Positions 48,672 to 62,251 of a DNA stretch of 64,000 bases are shown in pieces. The DNA is from Plantago major. Lineage: Eukaryota > Streptophyta > Magnoliopsida > Lamiales > Plantaginaceae. Position numbers and translations under genes: made by a program. Location: the NCBI GenBank assembly GCA_026545765.1, contig CM048841.1, positions 93,267,352 to 93,331,351 on the forward strand, in the 5' to 3' direction. Each line of letters starts with the position of its first letter. Position 1 is the stretch's first letter. The notes under the pieces are model-generated. The model was not told the origin of the DNA. It saw only the letters and a program-made list of their open reading frames with translations, and searched no databases.

Positions 48672-51600
48672 ATGATACGGCGCCACGACGGATACTGCGG
48701 AGCAGTCCCGCCGAGCATTATGAGTTGCTTAGGCTGGACAGTTCGTGCCTTGAGCGAGTTGCCTAAGGCGAAGAGGCCCTTACTGGTCTTCCTGTCAGAG
48801 ACCAAAGTCGGTTTTCAAAAAATTGAGAGTTTGAAGGAGCGTTTGGTGATGAATGGTGTTGGGGTTGATGCTAGAGGTAGGTCGAGCGGATTGGCTCTAT
48901 TATGGTATAAAAGCATTACTGTATCTATCTAGAGTTACTCTTTGAACCATATTGACGCATTAGTTTTTCATGATGTAACGGCGGCCCGTGGAGATTTACG
49001 GGACTCTATGGCGAGCCAGACCAAGCTACTAGAAAACGTACCTGGGATCTCCTTAAGCATCTTGGTACGATGTCGACTTTACCGTGGGTTTGTATGGGCG
49101 ATTTTAATAAGATCTTGGATGAGTCCGAGCGACGTGGAGGTATACCAACACCGGTTTGGCGTATGAGACAGTTTAGAGAGACCATCACGGAGGTAGGGCT
49201 GACCGATTTAGGATTCCATGGTTTCCCATTTACTGGGTCTGATAATCGTCTTGAGCCAGCTACTATTTGGCGAAGGTTGGATAGAGTTTTAGCTACGACT
49301 AAATGGTCTCTTCAATATCCGTAGGCGTCCGTTGTTCATTTAGTTTCAAGAGGCTTTGACCATTGTCCTATAATTATGTACTTGGAGAAGATTTCACGGG
49401 ACAGCGAAGTGAAGAAGCAAAAATTATTTCGGTTCGAGGCTATGTGGGCTAAAGAGAATGAGTGCGAGTCCGTCATCCGTGATTGTTGGAGTGTGAATTC
49501 GGAGCAGGGAGTCGATGCCCGAGTCTTTGATAATCTACAAAGTCTACATGTTGGATTGGCGAATTGGGACCTGACTTCATTTGGTCACGTCCGTAGCTCA
49601 GTTCGGAAATTGCGAGATGAACTGCACTCGCTTCAAAATGGCTCTCGAACTCAGCAATCTGTTGAGGAGATGAAACACGTCCGTACGAAGTTGGAAGGAT
49701 TACTGGACAAGGAGGAGATGCTATGGAGGCAAAGGGGTAAGGCACAATGTATTTTAGAGGGGGATAAGAATACGACGTTCTTCCATTCCAAGCATCTACT
49801 AGACAGAAGTGTAATGCGATAACGAAATTACAGGATGTTGATGGTACGTTGGTGGAGGATGTGGCTGGATTAAATCGAGTAGCAATTGAGTATTTTCATG
49901 GTGTGTTTGGTTCTAGTTCTCCTACACCGGAAGACCTGGAGATCGTCCTTAGTACTATATCGCCAAGAGTTTCTGTGATAGCTAATCAGCTCCTGAGATG
50001 TACCTACTCGCGAGACGAGGTAACAAAAGCTTTATTTGATATGTACCCTCTCAAATCCCCGGGTCCTGACGGTATGCCAACTTTCTTCTTCCAAAAATAC
50101 TGGCATATTGTTGGTTCTTCAGTTTCTGATTGTGTGTGTAATTGTCTTAATCTTGGATCGTTATTGGACTCTTTCCATCTCGCACATATTGTTTTGATCC
50201 CTAAATGTGCTAAACCTGAGTCAATGACTCAATTTCGAAGTATTAGTCTGAGTAATGTAGTCTATAAGATAGCCTCTAAAGCCATAACCAATAGATTGAG
50301 GCCGTGTATGTCGAGTCTTATAGCAGAAACTCAGTCTGCGTTTGTTCCTGGTCGTCTAATCATTGATAATGTCCTTGTTGCTTACGAGATCAATCATTTT
50401 ATTAAAAAGAATAAGCATAAAGGTGATGGTTACTTGCCTCTTAAGCTGGATATGAGCAAAGCCTATGATAGAGTCGAGTGGTGTTTCTTGGAACAAGTTA
50501 TGCTCCATTTGGGTTTTGATTCGCAGGTGGTTGCTAGGATACTCCAGTGTGTGACGTCGGTTTCCTATTCACTGGTGCTTAATGGCGAGAATAGTCCTAG
50601 TTTTCGTCCAGGAAGGGGACTTCGTCAGGGTGATCCGCTATCACCATACATGTTTTATTCGTAGCTGACGTACTGAGTGCTATGTTGCAAAGATTGGAAG
50701 TTCGAGGGGAGTTGGAGGGTGTTCAGGTGTGTAGAGGGGCTCCAAGTGTGTCCATCTTCTCTTTGTCAACGATACATTTAAAGGCTACGGAGGGTGCAGC
50801 ATGGCGGATTAAGGAGATATTGTTGAGCTACAGTAAAGCATCGGGTCAAATAGAGAATTTTCAGAAGTCGGCGGCGGTGTTTAGTAATGGAGTAGATGAG
50901 AGATTGCACCTTCGTATTCTTGGTATTTTACAGGTGGAGGAGATTGAGTGCCATGATAAATACCTTGGGTTACCTTCCGTGGTCAGTCAGTCTAGGAAAG
51001 AAGCGTTTGCTTCAATCTGGGACGTCATCTGGCAATGTATTTCAGGGGTTTGAGTCCAAGAAGCAGTCAAGTGCCAGGAAAGAGGTGTTAATTAAGTCAG
51101 TACTTCAATCTATACCTACTTATGCGATGAGTTATTTTAAATTGCCGAAGACTTTTCTAGAGGAGATTGAATCGTTGTTTGCTAGATTCTGGTGGGGTAG
51201 TAAGCGAGTAGACAATATTTATTGGATCAACTGGGAGTCGCTTAAGGAGAGCAAACATGATGGAGGTTTGGGTTTTCGGGACTTAAACACGTTTAATTTG
51301 GCCTTGCTTGCAAAACGAGTCTGGAGATTACTTACTCAACCACATACGTTGCTATCTCGATTGCTGCAAGCTAAGCACTATCCCCGGGGTAGTGTTTTGG
51401 ATGCTACGACAAAGGTGGGTTGTTCTTTTACGTGAATGAGTATTGCTTCTTCTATTGTGGTCCTAAGCATGGGGGTTCGATGGCGGGTGGGAACCGGGAT
51501 TGATATTAGGGCTTGGAAAGATAGATGGATCCCGAGAGAGACTTTTCTGCATTGTATTAGGCGAAGTAGTGAGGCTCCAGAGAATCTGCAGGTAGCCGCA

Positions 51601-52795
51601 TTTATTACAGGAAACATGCAATGGGATTCTGACATGCTAAGGGCGTATTGTGTGGAGGAGGATGTGCACTTGATTTTGAGTATTCCGCTACCAGAGTATG
51701 AGATGCCAGATCGGTTGGTGTGGCACTCCACGCCTTCAGGAGTTTATACGGTATGGGATGGTTACTACATGGCTCGGCGTTTTCTAAAACAACAGCGGGA
51801 GGAATGTCAAGGAGGGGGTCGTCGGCTGGAGCTAGTAGCAATTGGGACTTTCTATGGCAGTCGAAACTCCCGGGGAAAGTGAAAATCTGCATATGTCGTT
51901 TAGTGAAGAATGCGGTTCCAACGATGCAACAACTTATGAGGAGGAAGGTGGTCAGTGCACCTACCTGTCCGATGTGCCATATGGGGGATGAATCAATGTT
52001 GCATCGACTAAAGGAGTGTCATATTTTCTAGGCAAGTGTGGGCGTTGAGTAATATTTCTTTTGCTCATTGGGGATTACATGTTGAAACTGTCAAAGAACG
52101 GGTACGTAAGCTACATGCTGATTTGGGACGAAAGGAGTGGGAATTTGCGATGACTCTTTTGTGGGGGATTTGGTATAATAGAAATCAAGTTATTCACGAG
52201 GATAGTCCGGGTTCGGCTTTGGAAGTAGTGGAGTTTGTTGGTAGATTTGTGGCTCAAAGGAATGATATATTGGGGAAATTGCTAAACCGCCATCGATCCT
52301 AATGTGGTCGCCATCGGTGGAGATGAGGCCACTGAATCTTTGGTGATGTCTCGGGAGGGATGCAACGAGTGTGGTGAGGGGGTCGAATACTGTGCTTCTG
52401 GAGGAGGGAATGGTTCGGATTAATGTTGATGTTGCTCTCTCACATATGGGTTACGTGTTGGGATTGGATATGGAGTTTGGATGCATGATGGATTATTTGC
52501 TAGACGACGGGAACTGTTTGAGCAACCTTTAGCTCCATAGTGTGTCGAGGCTTATGCTATCCGTGCGGCAGTTCATTGGGCGGTTTTGCAAGAGTCGGAG
52601 CGAGTCAAGATGTTCTCGGATTGTCTTTCAATTGTTAATTCCTTTAATTCGTTAGATTTTGATTTTTCAGTTGTTGGTCATGTTTTGACAGACATTAAGG
52701 TTTTAGTTCGTTCTTTTACGTTTTTTTGTTTAGAGTTTGTTCCGCGTGATGAAAACTCGCTAGCTCATAAACTAGCTCGTCGTGCGGTTCGGTAG
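48672..52795 (+). pseudogene. LINE ORF2 remnant (endonuclease, reverse transcriptase, zf-RVT, RNase H)
   Basis: Ordered pieces in changing frames are as follows. The AP-type endonuclease has FLSETKV, GDFNKILDESERRGG, RLDRVLA and DHCPI (48750-49375). A linker leads to the reverse transcriptase (49849-51440) with [51 protein letters not shown] and [13 protein letters not shown]. The active-site box usually read as F-A-D-D appears as FVND (about 50760-50775), and a stop lies just before it. Then come a zf-RVT region (LPGKVKICICRLVKNAVPT.. CPMCHMGDES, 51860-52010) and an RNase H end (FVPRDENSLAHKLARRA, 52738-52790). It is clearly inactive. Confidence 0.85.
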
Positions 52796-53347
52796 GATGG
52801 TCTTTCCTGTTTTTTCTTCTTGTACGTTTTCCTGATTTTTGTGGTGATATGAAGATTAATAGTTTGATGCTAAAAAAAAAAAGTTAATTTAAGTTTATTA
52901 GTATGATTGTAAAAGTAAAGAGAAGAAAATAGTAGGATAGAAAGAGAGTATATTTGTTGAAGTGGAGAAAAAAAAGTGACTTGGAAAAATTTCTTTGCAA
53001 ATTTAATGTAAAACACCTCAATTTTTTTTCTTTTACTCAGTTTTATTTCAGTTTCTACTTTATGGAATACGTTAATCTTTGATTTTGGTGTTTTCATTTA
53101 CAAGGTAAATGTATTTAGTATTTACAACAGTATTACATGATTATAACTTGTAATTATATATTGTCTTATCTTGTATTCTAACAGTAACAAGGATTAGCTA
53201 GAGTTAGTAACAAGGATTAGAGGATAACAATCAATTCTAATTTGTCTACCTTGTCACGTCGTATAATACTTGGTCTTGTCGAAAGGATCAATTCACGCCC
53301 ATTGAACAAGAGTAATATGTTTGCATTACTTGTATATTGTAAGTATC

Positions 53348-53748
53348 CTATGAGACGGTCTCTAGATAATTTATCTAGAAACGGATTGTCAAGAAAATCA
53401 TCAATGTTATTAAGTAAAAAACTTATGTTCTCAGCATTGGTGTTTTTTCATATTACAATAAAACTTACTCCCTCTATCCCATAACAAATGTCACATATTT
53501 CATTTATATATGTCCCACTACAAATGTCACATTTCCATTTTTGGCAACATTTACAACACATTTACAATCCATGTGCATTTATCCCCCAACATTTACACTG
53601 CACATTAAACTCCGTGCCCAGAACCAAACATGACATTTCATCTGGGATGGAGGAAGTATTTCATTAACAACATAGACGTTTTGATTAATAACATGGATGG
53701 TTTTATTGATAATGTAGGTCGTCTCTATCTATAGATCGTCTCTCATCA
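53348..53748. mobile_element. GAGAGACG-ended MITE interrupted by a Stowaway-like MITE
   Basis: The outer element starts TATGAGACGGTCTCTAGATA and ends TAGATCGTCTCTCATCAGA. It matches 31145-31380 in ATCAATGTTATTAAGTAAAA and AACATAGACGTTTTGATTAA. Inside it, 53466-53658 is a second element flanked by TA. That element begins CTCCCTCTATCCCATAACAA, ends ATCTGGGATGGAGGAAG, and has ATGTCACAT/ATGACATTT near the termini. The inner insert therefore came later. Confidence 0.8.
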
Positions 53749-53845
53749 GACTTTGTGCTATTGGAGTACTAAATATGTATTTTTATGTAAAGATGTATCT
53801 CATTAAACTAGACAAATTGCTCATAACAAAACGAATGACAAAATA

Positions 53846-54074
53846 TAGTCCCTCCGTTCCATTTTCAACTTCTTATGTTGATTTTTTTCGGATAAATTGT
53901 TTTCAATTTTGATATTGAATCACTAATGTATAACGGTAAATAATTTATTGAAATCATATAATGAAAATTGAAGTATTATTATAATATATTTTTGTAAAAT
54001 ATTTAAACAATTCAATTTAAGATTAAGTCGAGGTTAAAATTGAAAACCCTTTAACTGGACAAAGTGAAAATTAG
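53846..54074. mobile_element. Stowaway-like MITE, right end diverged
   Basis: The left end is TAGTCCCTCCGTTCCATTTTC. The right side AAATTGAAAACCCTTTAACTGG is a weak inverted match. The inside is AT-rich without genes. Confidence 0.5.
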
Positions 54075-54712
54075 AGGTTGAGATCTGTATTTCATTTGTC
54101 CCTGATTCATGTGTGCTGCTTGCGCCAATTGAAGTAAAGCCCCATATTTGTGCCGAAATAAAAGTACATTCAAATGAATACAAATAAAATGTTAAGCAAT
54201 TTGTTTTACAAATCTAATGTTGCATTATAAGTTTGTCTTACAAATTCGCAAAATCAATGGAAAAAAAGGTGAATACCATCATTTATGACTAATTTCCAAA
54301 CAAATTAAAGTCCATGAACCCAATTTATGTTTGGCTAGAACTACCACGACACATTTTCACGTTATATGTGAAACCTACAAAAATGCACAATATATAAGAG
54401 GGAGTTGTAGTAGCAGTCGTTTCTTTTAATCTAAAACTCATTCGCCATTCGATTCAGCTCATTATTTATATTTTATACTACAATTGATTGGTTGAGAAAA
54501 TCGATTTAAGATAATATAATTTCACACCCCAAACATGTTGAAATCCGTACGTAGTATATGATGAGCTCTATCGGGACCAAGTGAATGATAACTAACTAAC
54601 GGTAACAATAAATACAATACTGAAGTACTAGTACAATTTGTTCATTCATTAAAAAAAGAACAAATAAAAACTGCGTATATATGAACAAAAATGTAGAGCA
54701 GTGAGGAAATGA

Positions 54713-57212
54713 TCAAGAAGAGGACGACGGAGGATACTGGCCGGAATTCCGCGGCAAAACTGGAAAGCCGGCCGTTCTGCTTCCAACGTCTCCTTGTCGC
54801 GTTTGTTGCTCACTTCCTTGCGGCGCAAAATGTATCGTTTGGCCACTCGTAAACAACAATGGACACGAAGCAGTTGCGGAAGAAGCTGATGGGTAAATCG
54901 AAGGCACCGTGTTAAAGCTTTGCGAATACAAACCAGTCATCGATGAAGCGTATAGCATTTGATTAAACACGGATTGTTGCGGCCTGGACAAACCCGGTCC
55001 ATCCTGCAGCAACTGTGAGTACTGCCTATAATCCTGGAGGTATGGCGACGGAGCGAGGGGCGGCGGCCGGGCGACAGGTTGGGGCTGTTGCGGTGGTAGG
55101 ATTCTGACATTTTCTGGGAAGTTGAGTTTGGCACGGTTCCCACGGAAGCGGAACGCCGCCTCGTCGTATGCTCGGGCGGCGTCTTCTGCAGTGTCGAATG
55201 TTCCGAGCCAGACGCGGGCAGCTTTGTGAGGGTCCCGTATTTCGGCCGCCCATTTACCCCATGGTCGTTGGCGAACTCCTCTGTATCTTCTGCTTCTTCT
55301 TTCTCCACCAGTTTCCTCGTCTTGCGGTGGTTGTTCGGGTGAGGGTTGTGGTGGCGTGGCGGTGGCAGGTGGTGTTTCAACTTCGGCGGGCTCTGCAGTA
55401 ATGAAAAATATGTCAAATTCTTATAAAATTCAGTCAAGATCCTTACACTAATATACTACTCCTCGATTAAAAAGAAATTCATATTTGATTTCGATTATTA
55501 ATGTTGATTATTAATTACTCATAACGATAATAAGAATAATTTAATAAAATCATATAATAAAATTTTAATTACTAAATTTTCATCAGATAATTTTAATAAT
55601 TTATTTATTAATATCGTTTAAGAAGAATGATTAAACGCTGTAACCGATTAATATGAGAATAATGCACTACATACCAGACAATTTATTTATTTATACTAAT
55701 GTGATGCGATTTGATTTTATTATTATTAGTTGTACATAAAAATATCTAAAATATTGAATTGATCCTAATGTTTCTGGAATATAAATGTTAGGTTGGTAAA
55801 GTACGTACGTACGTGCTAGTAGTTTCCAGAGAACATACAATGGAGAAATTAACTTTTAAGAAATAAAATTCCGTTTAAAACTCCAACTTGGGAAGCTTAC
55901 GGAATCTTCAAGTTGAGGTGACACTAATATCTTAGCAGGTTGGCAAATAGACTTTGTCATCAACAGCCAAAAAGGATCATCATCCACTTGTCGTCACAAC
56001 TTCTAATTTAACTTATGTAGTATACTTTTAATATCTTATATTATATACTAGTGTGAAGCTCTTTTCTTCTAGATACAAACGGAATCCGAACAAGAAGCAT
56101 TGCATATTGATATATTAAAAATATGATGTGGTGTTGATATTATCACTTTAAAGATGATGATAGTATCTTGTAAAAATTTGTAGAACGTAAATAGGTAATA
56201 ATCTAAGTAAAAGAGAATGGAAGAAAAATATATCTAAGTAGATTATTTGCAGTAGGGTTACATTTGGGCATTGGACGAGACAAACTAGTCGAGTTTAATG
56301 CATCTAACCTGCTTAATAAAGTGTATATATATATATATATATAAAACAAAACTACAAATAAACCCAACCTTTTTAGTTTAACTTATACACCTCCAAACGA
56401 TTATAATTCCACATGAAATGATACTTTTGAGTTTGAATAGAATCCTCAAAACCTAAAAACTAAAATGAGTCCTAGCTCAAAACAATTTCGGATTCTATTT
56501 TTATTTCATATGGATGAGTTTAAGTTTAAAAACTGAGACATTTAATATTTCATTTTGGCGAGCTCAGAAAATGAGGCGTCTTGGTATTTCATATCTACGA
56601 GCTCAAAAACCGAGATGTGTCGATACTTTTAGTTCCAGTTAGATTTTAAAACTCTAGATCAGATAGAAAATAAAATGGAAATAGTAGTAAAATAGAATAA
56701 AAACAGAGAGAGTTGCATTTTGGCCGAATACTAAAACAGAGCAAAAAGCTAAGAACGAATCTACAGAAAACCAAAAATGTCAGAACTGATTAGAACTAAC
56801 CTGGTTTAACAGCAACAGATGAAGACGAAGAAGGCTGTCCTAATCTCCTCTGAACAACCTGCGCCGTTTCTTCTTGCTCACGCCTCCTCTTCTGCCCGGC
56901 CCACGACCCCGAACTCGAACTCGAATAGGCAGGGGAAGCCGAATTCGCAGCAACCGACGGCGAACCACAGCCGGAAACCACATGTGTTAAAGCCGTTACC
57001 ATAGCAGACATCTCCCTCGATTGATTGTAGCCCGATAGAGCTTGCGGCGATACGACAGCTGAGAGCAGATAGTCCGGTTGCTCTGTTAGCATGCTGAAGT
57101 ATGGAATATACGGAGCCGACATTGAAGTCGTCGTTGTTGTTGTATCTGTATTACGCGAAGCCGCATAATCAGAAGGTTCCTGATCTCTATTCGCCACCTT
57201 GAATGCACACAT
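54713..57212 (-). CDS. AP2/ERF transcription factor, group X (ABR1/ERF110-like), 2 exons
   Basis: Exons are 57212-56801 and 55392-54713, joined in phase 1 across a 1.4-kb intron (GTTAGT donor, TTACTGCAG acceptor), giving 363 aa. The protein starts [17 protein letters not shown], the N-terminal motif of the ABR1 type. [17 protein letters not shown] and [10 protein letters not shown] (basic, likely nuclear targeting) follow. The single AP2/ERF domain is at about residues 173-231: [54 protein letters not shown]. The Ala and Asp typical of ERF rather than DREB proteins are present. The C-terminus is rich in Pro, Gln and Ser. Group X factors bind GCC-type elements in the nucleus and respond to ABA, wounding and stress. 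That role is from the family. A CATAAATAG element about 90 bases upstream (near 57300) could be the TATA box. ABR1 (ERF111) and ERF110 cannot be separated here. Confidence 0.92.
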
Positions 57213-58886
57213 GTACTGGTGTCAATTGAGCTGATCGATCAAGAAATTGGCCTGGTCTGGTTTCTTTCTGTTCAAGTTTCTGTTGAAATAGCGTACTATT
57301 TATGAGGAGAAGAGTTCGCTTTATCTAGGTAGGTAGGAGGGAAGAGGAAGTAAAATCAAACAGGTTGTGCTAGAGGAGTCAATGGAACATAATAGTACTA
57401 CTAGAGAATAATCAGTATGCATGTATATGATCATCTCTCTTGCCAAAATGTTTCTATTTCAGATTTATAGGCCTCAACTGGCAGTCAGGCACTAATTAAA
57501 TTGTTCTGCTATTAATTAAAATACAATACAAAAACAAATAAAAAGGCAATACTTGTTACTGTTAGGCTATGTTTAACATCATCTTAATTATCTGCACTAG
57601 TTATCCATAGGCACTGTATAACAAAATGTGTGGAAATCACTAATCGATCGAGATTCATCATTCGGACCAACACAACTACTCCCAAATTGCTCTTCAGTTC
57701 GGCTTTTTACATGTTAAGGCATACACCATCTCACATAGCTAGAATGAAACTATCACACATGGATCCACTCCAGGGCAAACACGTTTAAATTTGAAGTTAT
57801 TATGGATGAATTTTCAAAAATAAAGGTGCACGTTGTTAGTATAAGTAGCAATCTCAATCACTTTAAATATTTAAAAATTTGAAGTGTTACAGTTTACATG
57901 ATGTGATATATCTTATGTACATGTGGTTACACCTTTAAATCATCCGGTAGCGGTTGGTCTCCGGAAAGATTCGATCTCTAGTCTGAATTGAGCCAAAGTA
58001 TTTAGATGAAATTAATATTACTTTTAAAATTCGTAACCAGTCCACGGAAAGTTGAGTCCGGGATGGAGGAGGGTACCACCACGTGGGATGTTCATCCGCA
58101 TAGTAGAAATTTTTTACCAATTTTATATCCTGATACTAATAGGGTGTTAAAAGTATGAAATAAATGATGTGATAAAGAATTTAATTTATAATTTTGCTTC
58201 AAAATAATTTTAAGTGTTATATTTTTAAAGTGATATATTTCGTATGCGAGTTTATTAGAAAATTAATTCTATTATTTTATATGAAAACTTTTATGTTTTT
58301 TCATATATATACTGTTATTTGGGGCCATTTAAAAATTTTCGGTGATGCGGCAGAGAGGAAGAGCGGTGATGACAAATAAAAACAAGATGTTGCTTTGCTT
58401 AGCCTAAACTTGCATGGTGCCGACTGGATCGATCATATTTGGCACACGCACAAACAAGACCGTTCACACACCGATTTGACTCGGTTTAATTCGTAGGGAA
58501 GGTTGCCCTTTGGGTGCCTTAAAGAAGATCACATCAAATTTGTATTTTTCATGCGTGATGTATTGTGTGAGCCATTCTTTTGCAACGTCATTTTTTGCAT
58601 TGTCATTGTTCATGTGTACGTACATGAAGCATTCAATTTTCATCAACATGAGATTTGTATGTGAAGCAATCTGCACTCAATATTTGTGCCTTTTTGTTGT
58701 TTTTTTTACTAGGCTGAAATTACATAAATACCCTCCAAATATATAGGTTCCTATAAGAAATTATATGCACAATAGTTCGCTAAAACTTCACTCTTCGACA
58801 TCCTTAATAGAATTTCATCTCCATCTAAAAGCTCGGACTTATGGGCAGGGGTGGAGATATGTGCTCCAATGCCAGAGCTTAATCAA
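57213..58886. other. ERF promoter and intergenic region
   Basis: The first part is the promoter and leader of the ERF gene (minus strand). The rest is AT-rich spacer with no supported gene. Confidence 0.45.
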
Positions 58887-59136
58887 TACTCCCTCCGTCC
58901 CTTCGTTCCGTAAAACTTTATATATTTATCATTTTTATCTGTCCAACAGAACTTCATACATTACCAAAAAAGGAAGCTATCACATAAACAATCTCAACTT
59001 TACTCTCAAATTACACATTTTGCCACTACAATTACATTTTTTCCCCACATTTTCTATATTTTATCATTACTTTAACTTTTCACATAAAAGTACGCGTCAA
59101 CCCTGATGTATGAAGTTCTCCGGGGCGGAGGGCGTA
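58887..59136. mobile_element. Stowaway MITE
   Basis: TA is followed by CTCCCTCCGTCCCTTCGTTC at the left. CTCCGGGGCGGAGGGCG followed by TA closes the right end. It is 250 bp and non-coding, and related to the element at 38228-38503. CTCCCTCCGTCCC is the classic Stowaway terminal sequence. Confidence 0.8.
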
Positions 59137-60240
59137 CTATTACACGGAGCTCTAAGTTCCGATCATGATGAAGCGACAAAGATTCAGATCGGTGCTCATG
59201 CGGAGTTATTAGTTTCATTATTTTTAAAGTTTACTTCGCGAAATGTGACGGTTGATACAACGAAAGCATATGTTTTTTCATATCTAATTGCGGAATTTTA
59301 TCATGCTATGTGGTTGGGATTGAATTCGAACCCAACTTTAGTTGATCAGTTTTGTAATTAATAAATAATAATTAAACTGGAGTTGAATTTTAAATCTCCG
59401 TAATCATTATACTTATATCACCATATTGTCCAGGTATTTTTTTCCGTTCACAAGAATCAAATTCGAAATTTAGTTCCAATAGTTTAATTAGTGATTACCA
59501 CATTAATACATAATTTACTGAACAAGTTGACAATTATTACTGATTGATTCAGAATGATCTGGTAAAACAAGATCAACAACGTTGAGTAAAATTAGTTGAA
59601 TTTAACCCGTAGAAGCAACATCATGGTTGATAGATGTAATGTTGTCGTAATTAAGCTAATTATTTTTGTTTTATATGAAAACGATTGGGGTTATGATGAT
59701 GATCTGAGAGCTGGCCATAAATGTCAGATCATGGACTGGGGTCAACTCAACTCAACATGACGGCTGACAATCTGGTAGGTAAAAGAACTAGGTGGGCTCA
59801 TTCGATCGGATTGGCCCAATGGGGTCACGTAGATTACTTGTCCTAACATTTCAAGTAAGTAATTTTACCATCTATGATTAATTGATTATCTTCCTCTTTC
59901 TATAACAAGCTAGTAATAATGCTTTTAACCCGGAAGAGTAACAGAACGGTACCCTGTGGTTTTTGTATGAAATGTCTGTTTAGGCTATGTTATCTTAAAC
60001 TGAAAATTCATTCAGTTCAATTTAGTTTCATTCAGTTCAGTTCTGCTTAGTTATATTTTATATTACAATTCAGTTCAGTTCAGAAAATTGCAGTTGATGA
60101 GAACAGAGCCTTAGTAAGTATAGACCACTCGACTTCCCAGGGGTATTTTACAAATCTGTTTGTAGTTAAACAGTTGTGTTTTATAACTTCCTTTTAGTAT
60201 TTTAAAGTAAATTTTATGACTTTCTTGGATTAATGTTATA
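59137..60240. other. intergenic, nothing recognised
   Basis: A 75-residue open stretch follows the MITE (to 59361), but its ATG lies in the MITE end and it resembles no protein. From 60003 to 60085 there are repeats of TTCAGTTCAGTT/TCATTCAGTTC type. Confidence 0.4.
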
Positions 60241-60439
60241 TACTTCCTCGTCCCAGTCCAAATGTCCTGTTTTGACTTTTTTTTGTCAATAAACTTCAAC
60301 TTTACTTTCAAAACTTTCACTATGGTATAATTTAATTGAGAATTTTATCATTACAGTTTAAGATTAATTCTTAGTCAAAATTGAACTTTGTTGACCGTAA
60401 AAAGTTAAAATATGACATTGTTCCCGAACGGAGGGAGTA
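60241..60439. mobile_element. Stowaway-like MITE
   Basis: TA is followed by CTTCCTCGTCCCAGTCCAAA at the left. TTCCCGAACGGAGGGAG followed by TA closes the right end. Both sides carry TGTCCTGTTTTGACTT/AAGTTAAAATATGACATT inner inverted repeats. It is 199 bp and non-coding. Confidence 0.75.
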
Positions 60440-62251
60440 CATTATTAGATTTGATGGTATGTGTGACAAGTGAGAGTTTTTTAGATTCTGAAAATGTATC
60501 ATGTGATTGTTTTTGGATGTTGAGCCCACTTTCGAGCTTCAACGAGTCAAACACTACAAGCTCAAATGGAAGCACATTCGAAGGCAAACTCAAGGCAAAA
60601 TGAAGTGGATCATGCATAATAAGACTAAAATTCGATACAACCCGTTAACTCTCATAATCTTATCCGGTGAATAATAGTATGTGATCGATATTTTATTTGT
60701 ATGGCATTGAATAATTCGAAATTGGACAATCATATGACATTAATTCCTAAAGAAAAAAAAACAATTATTTAGTCTTCTTGTAAAATTTATTGTGCCTAAC
60801 TTTAAAGATGAGACTTATGCATGTTCCTCTATTGCAACTTCAGATTCATCGAGCTAGCATCCACATAGAATCCTAACAACAAACCGTATATCTATATAAT
60901 GCTGATTTATCTTTGTGCAAATTGTGCTAAAACTATACTTTAATTTTTATTGTCTCCTCAAAGACACATTTTTTTGGACAACACATTTGTACATATTAAT
61001 ACACAATGCGACCAAAATTCTTTCCTTTTGTCCAATCCCACTACTCCTTGTTTTTATATTTTGCTTACATCTTAATAATATTTTATAAAAAATTGAAAGA
61101 GAGCAGGTGTGCAAAGGCAATACCTGCCTTAAAAAATAAATATTATATCAAGTTTTGTGTATGCACGGTACTGAAATTGATTTTAAAATATACTACTATA
61201 TGTTAATAAAAAATAAAAGAAGGAAATGGAATTTTCTTGAAGAGCATGCGTGTGTTGGTTGTTGTATGACAGAATATTGTAGTTGAACGACCTTTGGCCA
61301 AGATTTCACACACAAAGGTCGCCCAAAACATGTTAATTAAACTTAATTATAATCTCTACAACATCATCAATTTTCAATATTAAATAATAATAAAAATAAT
61401 AAAAATAATAAAAGAAAAGGACAAATATGCTACGATTTCTAGCTTGATTAGTTTACTAATTAGTCACTATTTGAACATGTGTGAATCTAGCAATTAGTCC
61501 AACAATAGTTATTTCTTATGCATAATAATTGTTAAAGGTGTGATCGTGGGGAAAATAAAATAATTACAAGGTGACAAAGTGAAGTAGATATACGACCCTA
61601 CAATAAAATGATACTAATAAATAATCAGAAGTCGAAAGAGAAAATCGCAAATTCAAGTTGTATTAGTACCTGCGGCGGGTCTACCCATATAATATAATCG
61701 GATTTTTAAAAAAAATTACAGGGTGAAACACCCCCACACCTAATAGGGATTCCAAAGCGGAACCACTACTACTATGTGAGGATGCTATAAGCTTACAAGT
61801 CGAGTCGACGGGTATACAAGTCTTCATGATCTACTATTGTTTTATTCAAGGCGTGTTATATATAGGTCCCTTGCAATGTTTCATTCGAATCAGTGTTGTT
61901 AACAAAAATGAACTTATTTTTCAAGTTCGATTCACAATAATTAAGTTCGAACTCCACTCATTTGATTTGAGTTTTGATTGAGCTCGAGCGAGTTACCGAA
62001 AATTATATATTTAGTCGAGCCTCAACGAGTCCTGCTCGGTTCGATAACAAAATAATTACCAAAGTATGGTCGGGATCGAATCAAACATTTTATCAAACGA
62101 GTCGAGTCGAACCCTTAACAACTCTACTATGAATATTAGAAGCATGCCTCTTAATCTACATCTCTGTACACTTGGTTTGTCTAACATAAGTTATTCTGAG
62201 AAATTTAAGACCTTCATATGCTATTTCATTAGTAAAAGACACTATAGGTGT
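60440..62251. other. intergenic, nothing recognised
   Basis: This is AT-rich spacer. No coding region with a known motif, RNA gene or clear transposon end was found. Confidence 0.4.

Larger units (their letters stand above)
47353..52903 (+). mobile_element. degenerate plant L1-like LINE with target-site duplication
   Basis: The element spans about 47374-52882. It ends in AGTTTGATGCT followed by an 11-A tail (52872-52882). Directly after the tail is GTTAATTTAAGTTTATTAGTA (52883-52903), which matches ATTAGTTTCAGTTTATTAGTA (47353-47373) before the element at 18 of 21 positions. This is a good LINE target duplication. The element has ORF1, endonuclease, reverse transcriptase, zinc-type RT end and RNase H parts in order, all on the plus strand, with many frameshifts and stops. 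The first part of ORF1 is missing, so it is 5'-truncated. Confidence 0.9.

Noticed and set aside
59110..59361. 83-residue open stretch after a MITE
   Set aside because: Its ATG lies within the MITE terminal repeat, and there is no family similarity or splice context.
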